Assembly: GCF_015694525.1 (NCBI RefSeq)
Contig: NZ_JADQDM010000002.1
Span: 310,001-374,000, forward strand
Origin: Hymenobacter ruricola
GTDB lineage: Bacteria > Bacteroidota > Bacteroidia > Cytophagales > Hymenobacteraceae
Length of the DNA stretch: 64,000 nt
Direction of reading: 5' to 3'
This document shows positions 24,854-33,844 of this stretch, piece by piece. Every line of letters starts with the position of its first letter. Within the stretch, counting starts at the first letter, position 1. Position numbers and translations under genes: made by a program. The notes beneath the pieces were generated by a model, which did not search any database, had not been told where the DNA came from, and worked only from the letters and a program-made list of their open reading frames with translations.

Positions 24854-27800
24854 TTACTCCACCACCAGGCGGCGGGCCAGGCTCCCACCACGCACCACGT
24901 ACACGCCCGCGGCCAGCCCGGCGGGCAGCGTGAGGCGGGCCGTGCCATCGGCTTCGGCGGTGGCGTGGGCCACGGCGCGGCCCAGGGCGTCCAGCACTTC
25001 GACCTTCGTGCCGGCCGCCAGGCCGGCCACGGCTACGGCCGAGCGGGCCGGGTTAGGGTATAGCGTGAACGGGCCAGTTCCGCCAACGGTCACGGCGCGC
25101 ACGGGCGAGTAGCTGAAGGTGCCGTCGGCGTCCACTTGCCGCAGGCGGTAGTAGACTAGGGCCGGCGACTTGGGCGTCTGGGCGTCGCGGAAGGCGTAGT
25201 CGGTAGCGCCGGCTTTGTCGCCCTGCGCCGCCACTTCGCCGATGCGGGCGAAAGTCTTGCCGTCCAGGCTGCGCTCGATTTCAAAGCGGGCGCTGTTTTT
25301 CTCGGAAGCCGTGCGCCAAATCAGTCTGGCCGTCGCGCCTTCGGCTTCGGCGGTGAAGGCGGTGAGTTCGACGGGCAGCGGCGTGCTGCTGCCGGTGAGG
25401 TAAAACTCGGAGAAGTGGTCGGGCACAAGGGCCTGGGCCACGAACCAGGCCACGCCATTGCCGGGGGTGCTGGCACTCAGCGTCAGGGTGCGCGACTCGC
25501 CGGTGGCGGCGTTGTTGCTCAGGCTGCAATCCTCATTCGGGCCGCTGTACTGGGTGCTTTTCAGGCTGGCGTAGCTCGCCACCGATGGGTCGGCGGCTTG
25601 CAGGCGGGCAAACTCGGAAGTCAGCCCGTAGAAGCGGACGTTGACAGTGCCACCTGTGAAGGTGGGATTGGTGGCACTCAGGCGCCAGTTGCGGTCGAGG
25701 TACTTGTGGGCGCGGCCGTCCTGGCGCACCGCGCTGGCCGTGCCGGCGACGAGAAACTGCACGCTTACTGCGCCCAGCGCGGCGCGGGTATCCTGCAGGG
25801 CGGCTACCACTTGGCCATTGCTGGCCAGCAGGTAGTGCCATTTGCTGTCGCCGGTGGTGGTGTAGGCCACCGTGCTCAGGCAGCTAGCCACGGCGTCGTA
25901 CACTTTGAGCACGGCGAAGGCCGGGCTGCCGCTGCTGCTCACCCCGGTGGTGGTAACTACCACGGCGCTGCTGCCCACGGCCGCGCCCGCTGGCACCGTG
26001 GCCGTGAGCGAGGTAGCCGAATTAAACACCACGCTGCTGGCCGCCACCCCGCCGAACGTGACGGTGCTGCCATTAATAAAGCGCGTGCCCGTGATGGTGA
26101 CGGGCATGCCCGGCAGCTCGGCGCTCACGCTCAGAGCCGTGATGGTGGGCGGCAGCGCGTAGGTGATGGTGAATTGGGTGGCGGCCGTGTTGTCGTTGCC
26201 GGCCGTATCCTGGGCTTTGGCCGCCCCCACGTTGACCGTGATGGTGGACGGCGCGCCGCTCGGCGTCACGGTGAAGGTGTACTGACCGGCGTTGACTATG
26301 GTCAGGGAGCTTTTGGTGCCGCCCGCCACCGTCACGTCGGCAATGGTGAAGTTCGCCACGCCTTCCGAAAACGTGATGGTGAACGGCACGGGACTGGTGC
26401 TGGTGCCGCTGCCCGAGGCCCCGGCCGAGCTGCTGATGACCACCGTCGGCGCCACGGTATCCACCGTGAAGGTGTTGGTGGCGCTGTTCAGGCTCACGGG
26501 CTGGCCGCTGGTTTGGGCCGTGGCGTAAACCGTGTGCGAGCCCTCGCTCAGGGCCGTGGCCTGGGTCTTGCTCCAGTTGCCGTTGCCATTGTTGGCCGTC
26601 ACGGTACCGATGCTGACGCCGTCGACGTACACCGCCACGGTGCTGCCGGACACGGCCGTGCCGGTGTAGGTGGGCGTGTTGTCGTTGGTGCTGCTGCCGT
26701 CGTCAGGGGTGTCGACCTGCGGGGTGGCGGTGCGGGGCGCGATGGCAATGTTCTTGGTGGCGGCGGCGCTGGCCGCGCTGCCGTCATTGGCTACAAAACT
26801 CATGGTGCGGGTGGCCGTGTTGGGCGTGCCGGCGGTGTTGTTGTACGTAATGGCCCGCAAAGCCGCCTGCCACTGCGCCTTGGTGGCCGCGGCCCCGGCC
26901 GAAGTCAGCGTGAGAATGCCCGTGCCGGCGGCGTAGCTGGCGCTGATGTTGCCGTAGATGGTGCTGCTGGCGTTCGTGAAAGCCAGCACGTCCTGGGTGC
27001 TTTGGAAGTTGGTGGTCAGGCGCACCGAGGCCGAAGCCAAGGTATTGTTGTCGGTATCAGTCACGGTCAGACCGGCATCCACGGCCACGGGGCCGGCGCC
27101 CTGCGTCCAGGTGGTGTTGCCGCCGGTGGTGGCGACTGCCGGCGCGTCGTTCGTCGAGCCCACGGTGATGCTCACGATGTCCGAATCGGACAGGGCCCCG
27201 CCGCTGCCGGTGTTGCCCAGGTCATTGGCGGCCAGCGTCAGCGAGGCCGTGCCGTTGAAGTTGAGCGTGGGCGTGAACACCAGCCCGTTGAGGGCGGCGT
27301 TGATGTTCGTGAGCGTGCCCCGAAATTTCATCGAGGCATCGGCCGTGCCATCGCCAATGGTGAACGTCAGGCCCGTGGTGCGGCTGAGCGAGAAGGTGCC
27401 GTTGGCCCCCGTCAGGGTGATTTCCAGGTTGCCCGTGCCGGCGTCCACATCGGCCACGCTCAGCAGGTTGTTGTTGGCCGTGCTGAAGGTGAGGGGCGTG
27501 TCCTCGGCGGTGGTTTGGGTGGCGGGCACCGTGGCCACCGGCGCATCGTTCACGCCATTCACGGTGGTGTTATTGCTGGCCGAGTTGTTGGCCGGGTTCG
27601 GGTCGGAAGTGCTGCTGCTCACCGAGGCCGTGGCCGTGATGGTGCCGCCCTGGCCGGGCGCCTGAATCTGCACCGTGAGGACCGGCGCCGCCCCGACGGC
27701 GAGGCTGGTGCGGGTGGCCGTCACGGTACCGCCCGACTGCGAGGCCGCCCAGCCCGTGCCGGCGGCCGAGATAAACACCGCCCCGGCCGGCAGCCCCAGC

Positions 27801-29608
27801 GTGGCCGTGAGGCCACTGGCGCTGCTGGGCCCGGCGTTGCTCACCGTGAGGGTATAGGTAAGGGTGGCGTCCTCATTCACGGGGTTAGGCGCCGCGCTCA
27901 GCGTCACCGACAAGTCGGCCGATGTGCTCACCGTGAACGTGCCGGTGCTGGTGCCGAGCCCGTCGGCATTGGCCACCGAAATGGTGCCCGTGGTGGCGCC
28001 CGCGGGCACCGTGGCCGTAATCTGAGTATTGCTGTTCACCGTCACGGCGGTAGCGGTGGTGCCGTTGAACTTCACCGTAGCCGCGCCCGCGTCGTTGAAG
28101 TGGGTACCGGTAATAATGACCGAGGTGCCCACCGGCCCGGTGTTGGGGTTGAAGCCGGACACCGTCGGTATTTCGGCCACGTCAGTCACGCCGATGGTGA
28201 ACGTCTCCTCGTAAAACAGCCCGCCCTGGTCGGTGGTGCGGATTTTGACGCTGTAGCTGTTCTTGGTTTCGTAGTCGAACACGCCATTAGTCGTAAGCGC
28301 GTTGCCGCTGATGTTGAACGAGCCGTTGTCGGCCCCGCCCACCGCAAAGGTGTAGGTGAAGGTGTTGCCCGCGTTCGGGTCGTTGCTGCTGAAGGTGCCC
28401 ACCGTGGTGTTCAGGGGCTGGTTTTCGGCCGCGCTGGCGTTGCTCAGGCTGAGGTCGGTGGGGGCCGCGTTGGCGCCGACGCCCTGTTCGTAGCGGTCGA
28501 TGGTACCGTCGGCGCGGCCCACCAACAGGTCCAGCATGCCGTCGCCGTCGATGTCCGTTACGCAGGGCTTGGCGTTGGTACCGGCCGAAATGCCGTTAAA
28601 ATTGCTGGAAAGCTGGCTAACGGTGAAGCTGCCGGCCGCCACCTGCTCGTACCGGTAGAGGGTGCCGCCACTCACGCCCATCAGGATGTCGATGCGCCCG
28701 TTACCATCCAGGTCCACGCAAAACGGCGCGGCGTTGCCCGACAGCTGCAGGCTGTTGAAGTTGGTATCGATGCGGTAAAACTGGTCGGTATTCTCGAAGG
28801 TCTGCTGGGAGTGGCTGGTAATGCCGTCGCCCTTGCCCACCAGTAGCTCCAGCCGGCCGTCGACGTTGAGGTCGGTCATGCCGGGCACCGTGTTGCTGGT
28901 GGTCGAAATGCCCGAGAAGTTGTTCTGCACCAGCGCGAAGGTAGCGGCCCCCACGCCCGTTTGCTCGTACTCGCTCACGGTGCCGTCGCCGCGCCCCAGC
29001 AGCAGGTTGAAACGCCCGTTGCCTTCCAGGTCCACAATGGCCACCGTGGCCTGGGTGCCCATGTTGAGGTTGGCCGAACCCGTGCTCAGCAGGCCCAGGC
29101 TGGTGAAGGCCGTGCCGTTGGCGGTGGCTTGCTCGTAGCGCCCAATGGTGCCATCGGCCCGGCCCACCAGCAGGTCCAGCCGGCCGTCGCCGTCGAGGTC
29201 GGCCACGGCCGGCGCAGCGTTGTTCCCGGCGTTCACCCCGGCAAAGTTGCTGGCCACCAGGGTGTAGCTCACGCTGTTGCTGGCCCGCGTCACCGCAAAG
29301 GCGGCAGGCGAGAAAGCAAAACCGGCGCCGGTGGTCACGTTGAGGAGCTGCGTAGAGGCCGCCCGGGGCACCACGGCCGTAATCTGGGTACTGGAATTGA
29401 CGGTGAACACCGCCGACAGTTCCCCAAAGCGCACGCTGGTAGCGCCGGTGAAGCCGCTGCCCGTGATGACGACGTTGCTGCCCGCCGCCCCGCTCGCGGG
29501 CGAGAGGCCCGTGATGGTGGGCTGGGCCCAGGCCGCCGCGCTGGTCAGCAGCAGGATAAACAGGAGCGGCAGCAGCGGCCGGCGCAGGAAAAGCGTAAAA
29601 ATTCGCAT
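24854..29608 (-). CDS. giant multidomain T9SS-exported surface protein
   Basis: A 1584-aa protein. ATG 29608 begins a signal peptide (RRPLLPLLFILLLTSAAAWAQ). Rough domain order: IPT/TIG (27-110); FG-GAP/VCBS propeller (115-375); cadherin-like (380-480, DYETKNSYSVKI); IPT/TIG (481-560); DUF11 (563-690, YTLTVSNAGPSSA); two cadherin-like or immunoglobulin-like modules (693-960); Ig-like domains (964-1150); IPT/TIG (1153-1235); an unassigned region; a fibronectin-like module (1405-1500); and a type A T9SS domain (FTLYPNPARSAVAV...LAAGVYVVRGG). It is probably an adhesin or matrix protein. It is divergent from a NarL-type regulator and flanked on both sides by copies of one 28-base hairpin. Confidence 0.9.
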   Translation of the reverse strand: MRIFTLFLRRPLLPLLFILLLTSAAAWAQPTITGLSPASGAAGSNVVITGSGFTGATSVRFGELSAVFTVNSSTQITAVVPRAASTQLLNVTTGAGFAFSPAAFAVTRASNSVSYTLVASNFAGVNAGNNAAPAVADLDGDGRLDLLVGRADGTIGRYEQATANGTAFTSLGLLSTGSANLNMGTQATVAIVDLEGNGRFNLLLGRGDGTVSEYEQTGVGAATFALVQNNFSGISTTSNTVPGMTDLNVDGRLELLVGKGDGITSHSQQTFENTDQFYRIDTNFNSLQLSGNAAPFCVDLDGNGRIDILMGVSGGTLYRYEQVAAGSFTVSQLSSNFNGISAGTNAKPCVTDIDGDGMLDLLVGRADGTIDRYEQGVGANAAPTDLSLSNASAAENQPLNTTVGTFSSNDPNAGNTFTYTFAVGGADNGSFNISGNALTTNGVFDYETKNSYSVKIRTTDQGGLFYEETFTIGVTDVAEIPTVSGFNPNTGPVGTSVIITGTHFNDAGAATVKFNGTTATAVTVNSNTQITATVPAGATTGTISVANADGLGTSTGTFTVSTSADLSVTLSAAPNPVNEDATLTYTLTVSNAGPSSASGLTATLGLPAGAVFISAAGTGWAASQSGGTVTATRTSLAVGAAPVLTVQIQAPGQGGTITATASVSSSTSDPNPANNSASNNTTVNGVNDAPVATVPATQTTAEDTPLTFSTANNNLLSVADVDAGTGNLEITLTGANGTFSLSRTTGLTFTIGDGTADASMKFRGTLTNINAALNGLVFTPTLNFNGTASLTLAANDLGNTGSGGALSDSDIVSITVGSTNDAPAVATTGGNTTWTQGAGPVAVDAGLTVTDTDNNTLASASVRLTTNFQSTQDVLAFTNASSTIYGNISASYAAGTGILTLTSAGAAATKAQWQAALRAITYNNTAGTPNTATRTMSFVANDGSAASAAATKNIAIAPRTATPQVDTPDDGSSTNDNTPTYTGTAVSGSTVAVYVDGVSIGTVTANNGNGNWSKTQATALSEGSHTVYATAQTSGQPVSLNSATNTFTVDTVAPTVVISSSAGASGSGTSTSPVPFTITFSEGVANFTIADVTVAGGTKSSLTIVNAGQYTFTVTPSGAPSTITVNVGAAKAQDTAGNDNTAATQFTITYALPPTITALSVSAELPGMPVTITGTRFINGSTVTFGGVAASSVVFNSATSLTATVPAGAAVGSSAVVVTTTGVSSSGSPAFAVLKVYDAVASCLSTVAYTTTGDSKWHYLLASNGQVVAALQDTRAALGAVSVQFLVAGTASAVRQDGRAHKYLDRNWRLSATNPTFTGGTVNVRFYGLTSEFARLQAADPSVASYASLKSTQYSGPNEDCSLSNNAATGESRTLTLSASTPGNGVAWFVAQALVPDHFSEFYLTGSSTPLPVELTAFTAEAEGATARLIWRTASEKNSARFEIERSLDGKTFARIGEVAAQGDKAGATDYAFRDAQTPKSPALVYYRLRQVDADGTFSYSPVRAVTVGGTGPFTLYPNPARSAVAVAGLAAGTKVEVLDALGRAVAHATAEADGTARLTLPAGLAAGVYVVRGGSLARRLVVE

Positions 29609-29667
29609 AAAGTCAGGACGTAGAGGTTTAGCCACCACAAAACTCTGCCCGACGCGCACCCCGCGCC

Positions 29668-29707
29668 GCGCCGGGCTTGTACCCTAAACAGGGTACAAGC
29701 CCGGCGC
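29668..29707. repeat. hairpin in divergent promoter region, identical core to 24803-24830 (family F)
   Basis: An 18-bp stem (gcgccgggcttgtaccct with complement, loop aaac). The inner 28 bases equal those at 24803-24830. Here it lies between divergent starts (29608 minus, 29746 plus), where it cannot be an ordinary terminator; it may be an operator, leader structure or repeat. Confidence 0.75.
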
Positions 29708-29729
29708 CGGCCGGGAGCCCATTCGCCTG

Positions 29730-29737
29730 CACCTTTG
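29730..29737 (+). promoter_or_regulatory. putative -7 box CACCTTTG of the NarL-type regulator
   Basis: Seven of eight positions match the TAnnTTTG pattern if the first base is ignored; it ends 8 bases before the ATG at 29746, which would give a very short leader. Weak on its own. Confidence 0.35.
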
Positions 29738-29745
29738 CGGTAGAT

Positions 29746-30393
29746 ATGACAACCATTGCCTTTCCCATCAGCGTGGCCATCGTGGAAGACGATGCCCGGG
29801 TGCGCGAACTCCTCCGCGAGTACCTCTGCTACCAGCCCGAGTTCCGCTGCCCCATCGTGGTCGATTCCGTCGAGGCCCTGTGGAAAGAGCTGGACCTGGC
29901 CCTGCCGCCCCGCGTCATCCTGCTCGACGTGAGTTTGCCCGGCCAAACCGGCATCCAGGCCCTGCCCGCCCTCAAAAAACGCCTGCCCGATACCGACATC
30001 GTGCTGCAAACCATGCACGACGACCCCGAGCGCATCTTCCTGGCTCTGCGGGCCGGCGCCACCGGCTACGTCATCAAAAACGCCACCAGCCTGCCCCAGT
30101 ACAAGCAGGCCATCCTCGACGTGCTCAACGGCGGGGCGGCCCTCTCCCCTTCCGTGGCCCGCAAGGCCTTGCAGCACTTCCAGCCCGCCCCCAGCCAGCA
30201 ACCGGAGCTGTTGAGCGCCCGCGAGCAGCAGGTGTTGCAAGCCCTCACCGAAGGCCTCAGTGAAAAGCAAGTGGCCGCCCGCCTCAGCCTCTCGCCCGAC
30301 ACCGTGCACACCTACGTCAAGCGCCTTTATGAAAAGCTGCGCGTGAAGTCGCGCGGCGAACTGCTGAGTCGCGCCGCCAAGGGCGATTTGTAG
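29746..30393 (+). CDS. NarL/LuxR-family response regulator
   Basis: A 215-aa regulator: receiver domain with acidic pair (VEDD), phosphorylated D61 (ILLDVSLPG) and the conserved Lys in GYVIKNAT, then a LuxR-type helix-turn-helix (LSAREQQVLQALTEGLSEKQVAARLSL split over the domain; TVHTYVKRLYEKL). Start ATG 29746 opens the receiver domain. It is the natural partner of the HisKA_3 kinase at 30562-33573, although the two are convergent rather than co-directional, with a palindromic repeat between their ends. It is divergent from the giant surface protein, which makes that gene a candidate target. Confidence 0.94.
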   Translation: MTTIAFPISVAIVEDDARVRELLREYLCYQPEFRCPIVVDSVEALWKELDLALPPRVILLDVSLPGQTGIQALPALKKRLPDTDIVLQTMHDDPERIFLALRAGATGYVIKNATSLPQYKQAILDVLNGGAALSPSVARKALQHFQPAPSQQPELLSAREQQVLQALTEGLSEKQVAARLSLSPDTVHTYVKRLYEKLRVKSRGELLSRAAKGDL

Positions 30394-30421
30394 CGTTGGC
30401 TTTGTTTAAAATGAAAAGAAC

Positions 30422-30526
30422 GTCATGCAGAGCGCAGCGAAGCATCTCGCATGCCACCACTAATCCTGACGTTTGCACAATTAGATTGCTTCTGCATGCG
30501 AGATGCTTCGCTGCGCTCTGCATGAC
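30422..30526. repeat. palindromic intergenic repeat, family A copy 1
   Basis: Perfect 33-bp inverted arms (30422-30454 and 30494-30526, beginning gtcatgcagagcgcagcgaa) with a 39-base AT-richer centre, between the convergent ends of the regulator and kinase genes. Shares the agcatctcgc / gcgagatgc core with copies at 48128, 51798 and 57438. Confidence 0.85.
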
Positions 30527-30561
30527 CAACGGGTTTTAAACTCCCGGCTCAACCCCAGCCC

Positions 30562-33500
30562 CTACGGCAGCTGCCGCAGCCGCACCAGCCAGCCGCCGGG
30601 CACGGGTCCCACGCTCAGCTCGGCCCGCAGCAGAGTGGCCCGGTGGCGCATGTTGCGCAGGCCCTGCCCCGCCCGGCCCACCGCGCCCGTTTCCCCGCCC
30701 GTGCTGCGGATGCTCAGCTCCAGCAGCGGCGTGTAACCCAGGCCCACGCGAATGGGCGTGCCCGGCGCCGAATATTTCAGGGCATTGTTCACCGCTTCCT
30801 TGAAGATGAGGTAGGTGTGCTGCCGCACCGTGGGCGGCAGCGGCTGCTCCTCAATGGCCGGCAAGTCCTCTTCCAGCAGCAGCTCGCGCCCGGTGGCCCG
30901 GGCCGTGGCGTCGAGGTGGTCGCGCATGCGGTCGACCAGCGCCGCCAGGGTGTCCACCCCCGCGTCCACGCTCCAGATGATGTCGCGCACGGTGCTGGCG
31001 GCCGCGCGGCTGTCTTCCACCAGCGTGGCGAGGCGGGCCGGCGGGCCCTGCTCCAGGGCGTGCAGCAGCTCGGCCTGCATGGTCACGCGGGTGAGCAGCG
31101 AGCCCACTTCGTCGTGCAAATCGGCCGCCAGGCGGGCCCGGAGTTCATTTTCGCGGCGCAGCTGGCGCAGGCGGCCGCGCTGCCAGCCATACACGGCGGC
31201 GCTGGTGGCCAGGGCGGCCAGCACCCAGGTGAGGGGCCGGTTCCACCACTCGGCCGTCACGGTCAGGGGCAGGCGCAGGGTGTTGGCGGCGGGCACGCCC
31301 TGGCTGCTTTCAGCCCGAATCTCGACGGTGTAGCGGCCGGGGGGCAGGCCTTGCAGGCGCAATTGCGGGGTGGTGCCCAGGCCCAGCCAGCGGTCGGCCA
31401 GCCAGCCGCGCACCCGGTAGGCGTAGCGCGCGCGGCCGGGGTCGGGGCTGTTGGTGAGGGCCAAATGCAGGTCCACCAGCGGCGTGTTGGGCGCCAAGTG
31501 CAGCGCGGGCGGGCCGTCGCTGGACAGCAGGTGGTGCGTACGGCTGGCCTCGGCCGTAGCACCGAGCGCCGTGAAGCCGGTGAGCAGCAGGCGCGGCAGC
31601 AGGCTACTGGGGCCCGGCACCTGGTCGGGGTACACGCGGTGCAGCCCGGCCACGCCCCCCACCAGCAGGGAGCCGTCGCGCGGGTCGGCGTAGGCGGCCC
31701 GGGCATTGCATTCGTCCGAAGCCAGCCCCTGCGCCGTGGTAAACACGGCCAGCTGCTCGCGCGCCGGCAGGTAGCGCACCAGTCCCTGGTACGTGCCCAG
31801 CCACAGGTAGCCGCCAGCGCTGGGCGTGATGGTGGCCACCGACGCATTGGGCAAGCCCTGGCCCAGCGACAGCGCGGTGCGGGCGCGGCCGGCCCCGTCT
31901 ATCACGGCCAGGCCGTGGTCGCGCGTGCCCACCCAGAGCCGGCCATCGGGCGCCAGGTACAGGCAGCGGGCCCCGTCCACGGCCACCTGCCGCGGCGCGG
32001 GCGCCCCGGGGCCGTACACCTCGCGGCGGCCGGTGGCCAGGGTCAGGCGCTCCACGCCCTCGGGGGTGGCCAGCCAGAGGCGGCCCTGCCCGTCGGGGCA
32101 CACGTCTTCGATGACGCGCCCGGCCAGGGGAGGCCGGTCGGTGGCCGGCTGGCCGGGCACCAGGTAAGGGCGGTAAGTCTGGGTGGCGGCGTCGTAGTAA
32201 AAAAGGCCCTGCTGCGTGCCGGCCCACACCCGCCCGCCCGGGGCCACGTCGCGTGTAAGGGCGCGCACGCCCGGCTCTCCCTGCGCCAGCCCCTCGATGG
32301 GCAGGCGGCCGAATGCTCCGGTTCGGGGGTTGAAGCGGAGCAAGGGATAAGCCCCGGCTGCCAGCCAGCTGCCGTCTGGCCCCAGCGAAGTCGGCACCAG
32401 CCCCATCAGCACGGGGGCGTTGCCGGCGGGCAAGGCGGCACTGCGCCAGCGCCGCAGCGGGGCCAGGGGCGAATCGGCGGCCTGGGTGAGGATGCCGGCT
32501 TCGTAGGTGCTTACCAGCAAGCGGCCGTCGGGCAGGCGCACGCTGGCGCGCACGCTGTAGGGGCTGCCGCCCGGCCCGGGCAGGGCATGAATAAAGGCCG
32601 GGGCCGCCGCGCGACGCCAGCAACCCCGGGTGCCCGAATCGAACAGCCACCACTGGCCCACGGCGTCGGCCCGCAGCTGGCCGCGCCACACGGCGGTGGG
32701 CCAGGGCGGCAGCGGCAATTCAAATTGCGGGCGCAGGCGCGGGTCGGGCCCGGCCGTCCACTCCAGTTGCTGCAGCTGCTGGGGCAGCAGCACCGTGAGC
32801 CCCCCCGCGCCTCGCAGCACCTCCACTTTGCCTTCCCGCTCGGCAGCGGCCCAGCGGAACTGCTCGGTGAGCTGGCCGCCGGGGCCCGGCCGGAAAGCCG
32901 CCGCGCTGCTCAGCAGCCAGGGCCGCCCCCGGGGGTCGAACACGGGGCGCAGACTGTTGCCCGGCCCGGTTGTCCACTCGCCCAGCACCTGGCCGGCCGC
33001 GCTCAGGTGCTGCGTGCTGCCGTCGCCGGTCAGCCACAGGCTGCCGTCGGGAGCCGCCGAGGCTTCGGCTATCTTCTCATTCCGAAACAGCGGCCCCACG
33101 CGCTGGCCGGCGAGATTGTACAGCTGCAGGGCCACGTGGTTTTGGACCACTAAAACGTGCTGGCCGTCCGGGGTCAGCGTTAGAGAAGCTATGTGGCTGC
33201 TGCTGCTGCCCGGCACGGGCAGCGGCAAGGCCTGTAGCGCCCCAGCGGGCCCAAAGCGGTAGAGCCCGGCCTCCGTGCCGAACCACAGCTGGCCATTGGG
33301 CAAGGGCAGCACGTTGTTGCAGGCCACGGCGGGCAGGGCCGGGCCGCCCCGCCGCAGGGCATTGATGGAAACGAGCCGGCTGCCATCGTAGCGGTACACG
33401 CCGTCGTCGGTGCCCACCCAAAGCAGGCCGTCCGGCGTGGGCGCCAGCGTGCGCAGCATCAGCTTGCGGAGGGCCTCGTCGGGCTGCCAGCCGCTGGTGG

Positions 33501-33573
33501 GCACCGGCTGGGCCCAGCTCATCAGCGGCAGCAACAATCCCCACAGTGCAACGATTAACCGCCACGCATTCAT
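30562..33573 (-). CDS. Reg_prop-type hybrid-sensor histidine kinase (HisKA_3)
   Basis: A 1003-aa membrane kinase. After a signal-anchor (WRLIVALWGLLLPLMSWAQ) come many two-component regulator propeller repeats (LLWVGTDDGVYRYDGSRL, LWFGTEAGLYRFG, VWAGTQQGLFYY, LWVGTRDHGLAVI, LWLGTYQGLVRY), a Y_Y_Y-like domain (YAYRVRGW...YTVEIRAES), one transmembrane helix (about 780-798) and a HisKA_3/HATPase module with H820 in ADLHDEVGS and the N box FKEAVNNALKYS. It ends right after the ATPase, with no receiver domain. Such sensors often read glycans or surface cues. Convergent partner regulator at 29746-30393. Confidence 0.93.
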   Translation of the reverse strand: MNAWRLIVALWGLLLPLMSWAQPVPTSGWQPDEALRKLMLRTLAPTPDGLLWVGTDDGVYRYDGSRLVSINALRRGGPALPAVACNNVLPLPNGQLWFGTEAGLYRFGPAGALQALPLPVPGSSSSHIASLTLTPDGQHVLVVQNHVALQLYNLAGQRVGPLFRNEKIAEASAAPDGSLWLTGDGSTQHLSAAGQVLGEWTTGPGNSLRPVFDPRGRPWLLSSAAAFRPGPGGQLTEQFRWAAAEREGKVEVLRGAGGLTVLLPQQLQQLEWTAGPDPRLRPQFELPLPPWPTAVWRGQLRADAVGQWWLFDSGTRGCWRRAAAPAFIHALPGPGGSPYSVRASVRLPDGRLLVSTYEAGILTQAADSPLAPLRRWRSAALPAGNAPVLMGLVPTSLGPDGSWLAAGAYPLLRFNPRTGAFGRLPIEGLAQGEPGVRALTRDVAPGGRVWAGTQQGLFYYDAATQTYRPYLVPGQPATDRPPLAGRVIEDVCPDGQGRLWLATPEGVERLTLATGRREVYGPGAPAPRQVAVDGARCLYLAPDGRLWVGTRDHGLAVIDGAGRARTALSLGQGLPNASVATITPSAGGYLWLGTYQGLVRYLPAREQLAVFTTAQGLASDECNARAAYADPRDGSLLVGGVAGLHRVYPDQVPGPSSLLPRLLLTGFTALGATAEASRTHHLLSSDGPPALHLAPNTPLVDLHLALTNSPDPGRARYAYRVRGWLADRWLGLGTTPQLRLQGLPPGRYTVEIRAESSQGVPAANTLRLPLTVTAEWWNRPLTWVLAALATSAAVYGWQRGRLRQLRRENELRARLAADLHDEVGSLLTRVTMQAELLHALEQGPPARLATLVEDSRAAASTVRDIIWSVDAGVDTLAALVDRMRDHLDATARATGRELLLEEDLPAIEEQPLPPTVRQHTYLIFKEAVNNALKYSAPGTPIRVGLGYTPLLELSIRSTGGETGAVGRAGQGLRNMRHRATLLRAELSVGPVPGGWLVRLRQLP

Positions 33574-33792
33574 GGGGGCAAGTTACGGTCGGCAGAGGGC
33601 TTTCGGATTTAAGAATAGCGTTGTGATTGTATTAAAGCCGCCGTTTTGCTTCAAAATCAACGGGGCATCCCTGCTAGGCAGCGGCAAAAACGGCGTGAAC
33701 CCGCCCCCGCTACACAAGCCCGTCCGATGGAATCGAAGACGAACCTATTGCCAGTAAGCAGCTGCGGTACAGCCGAAACCACGCAAGCAAAA

Positions 33793-33821
33793 CGCCCCAC
33801 CCGGCTGAGCCAGGTGGGGCG
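33793..33821 (-). terminator. terminator after the acyl-ACP desaturase gene
   Basis: A 9-bp GC stem (cgccccacc with ggtggggcg, 11-base loop) followed leftward by TTTTGCTTG, 24 bases past the desaturase stop. The space from 33574 to 33792 holds nothing else I can support. Confidence 0.75.
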
Positions 33822-33844
33822 AAAACGTAGCGATTTCCGCAACG

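Noticed and set aside
25415..28846. 1143-aa open frame on the plus strand
   Set aside because: It is antisense to the giant T9SS gene; composition is Gly/Ala/His/Arg low complexity, as expected for the complement of GC-rich coding DNA.
29674..29701. Hairpin read as an ordinary terminator
   Set aside because: It lies between two divergent gene starts with no gene ending nearby on either strand.
30643..33153. 836-aa open frame on the plus strand
   Set aside because: Antisense shadow of the Reg_prop kinase, with Arg/Gln/Gly-rich sequence and no domain.
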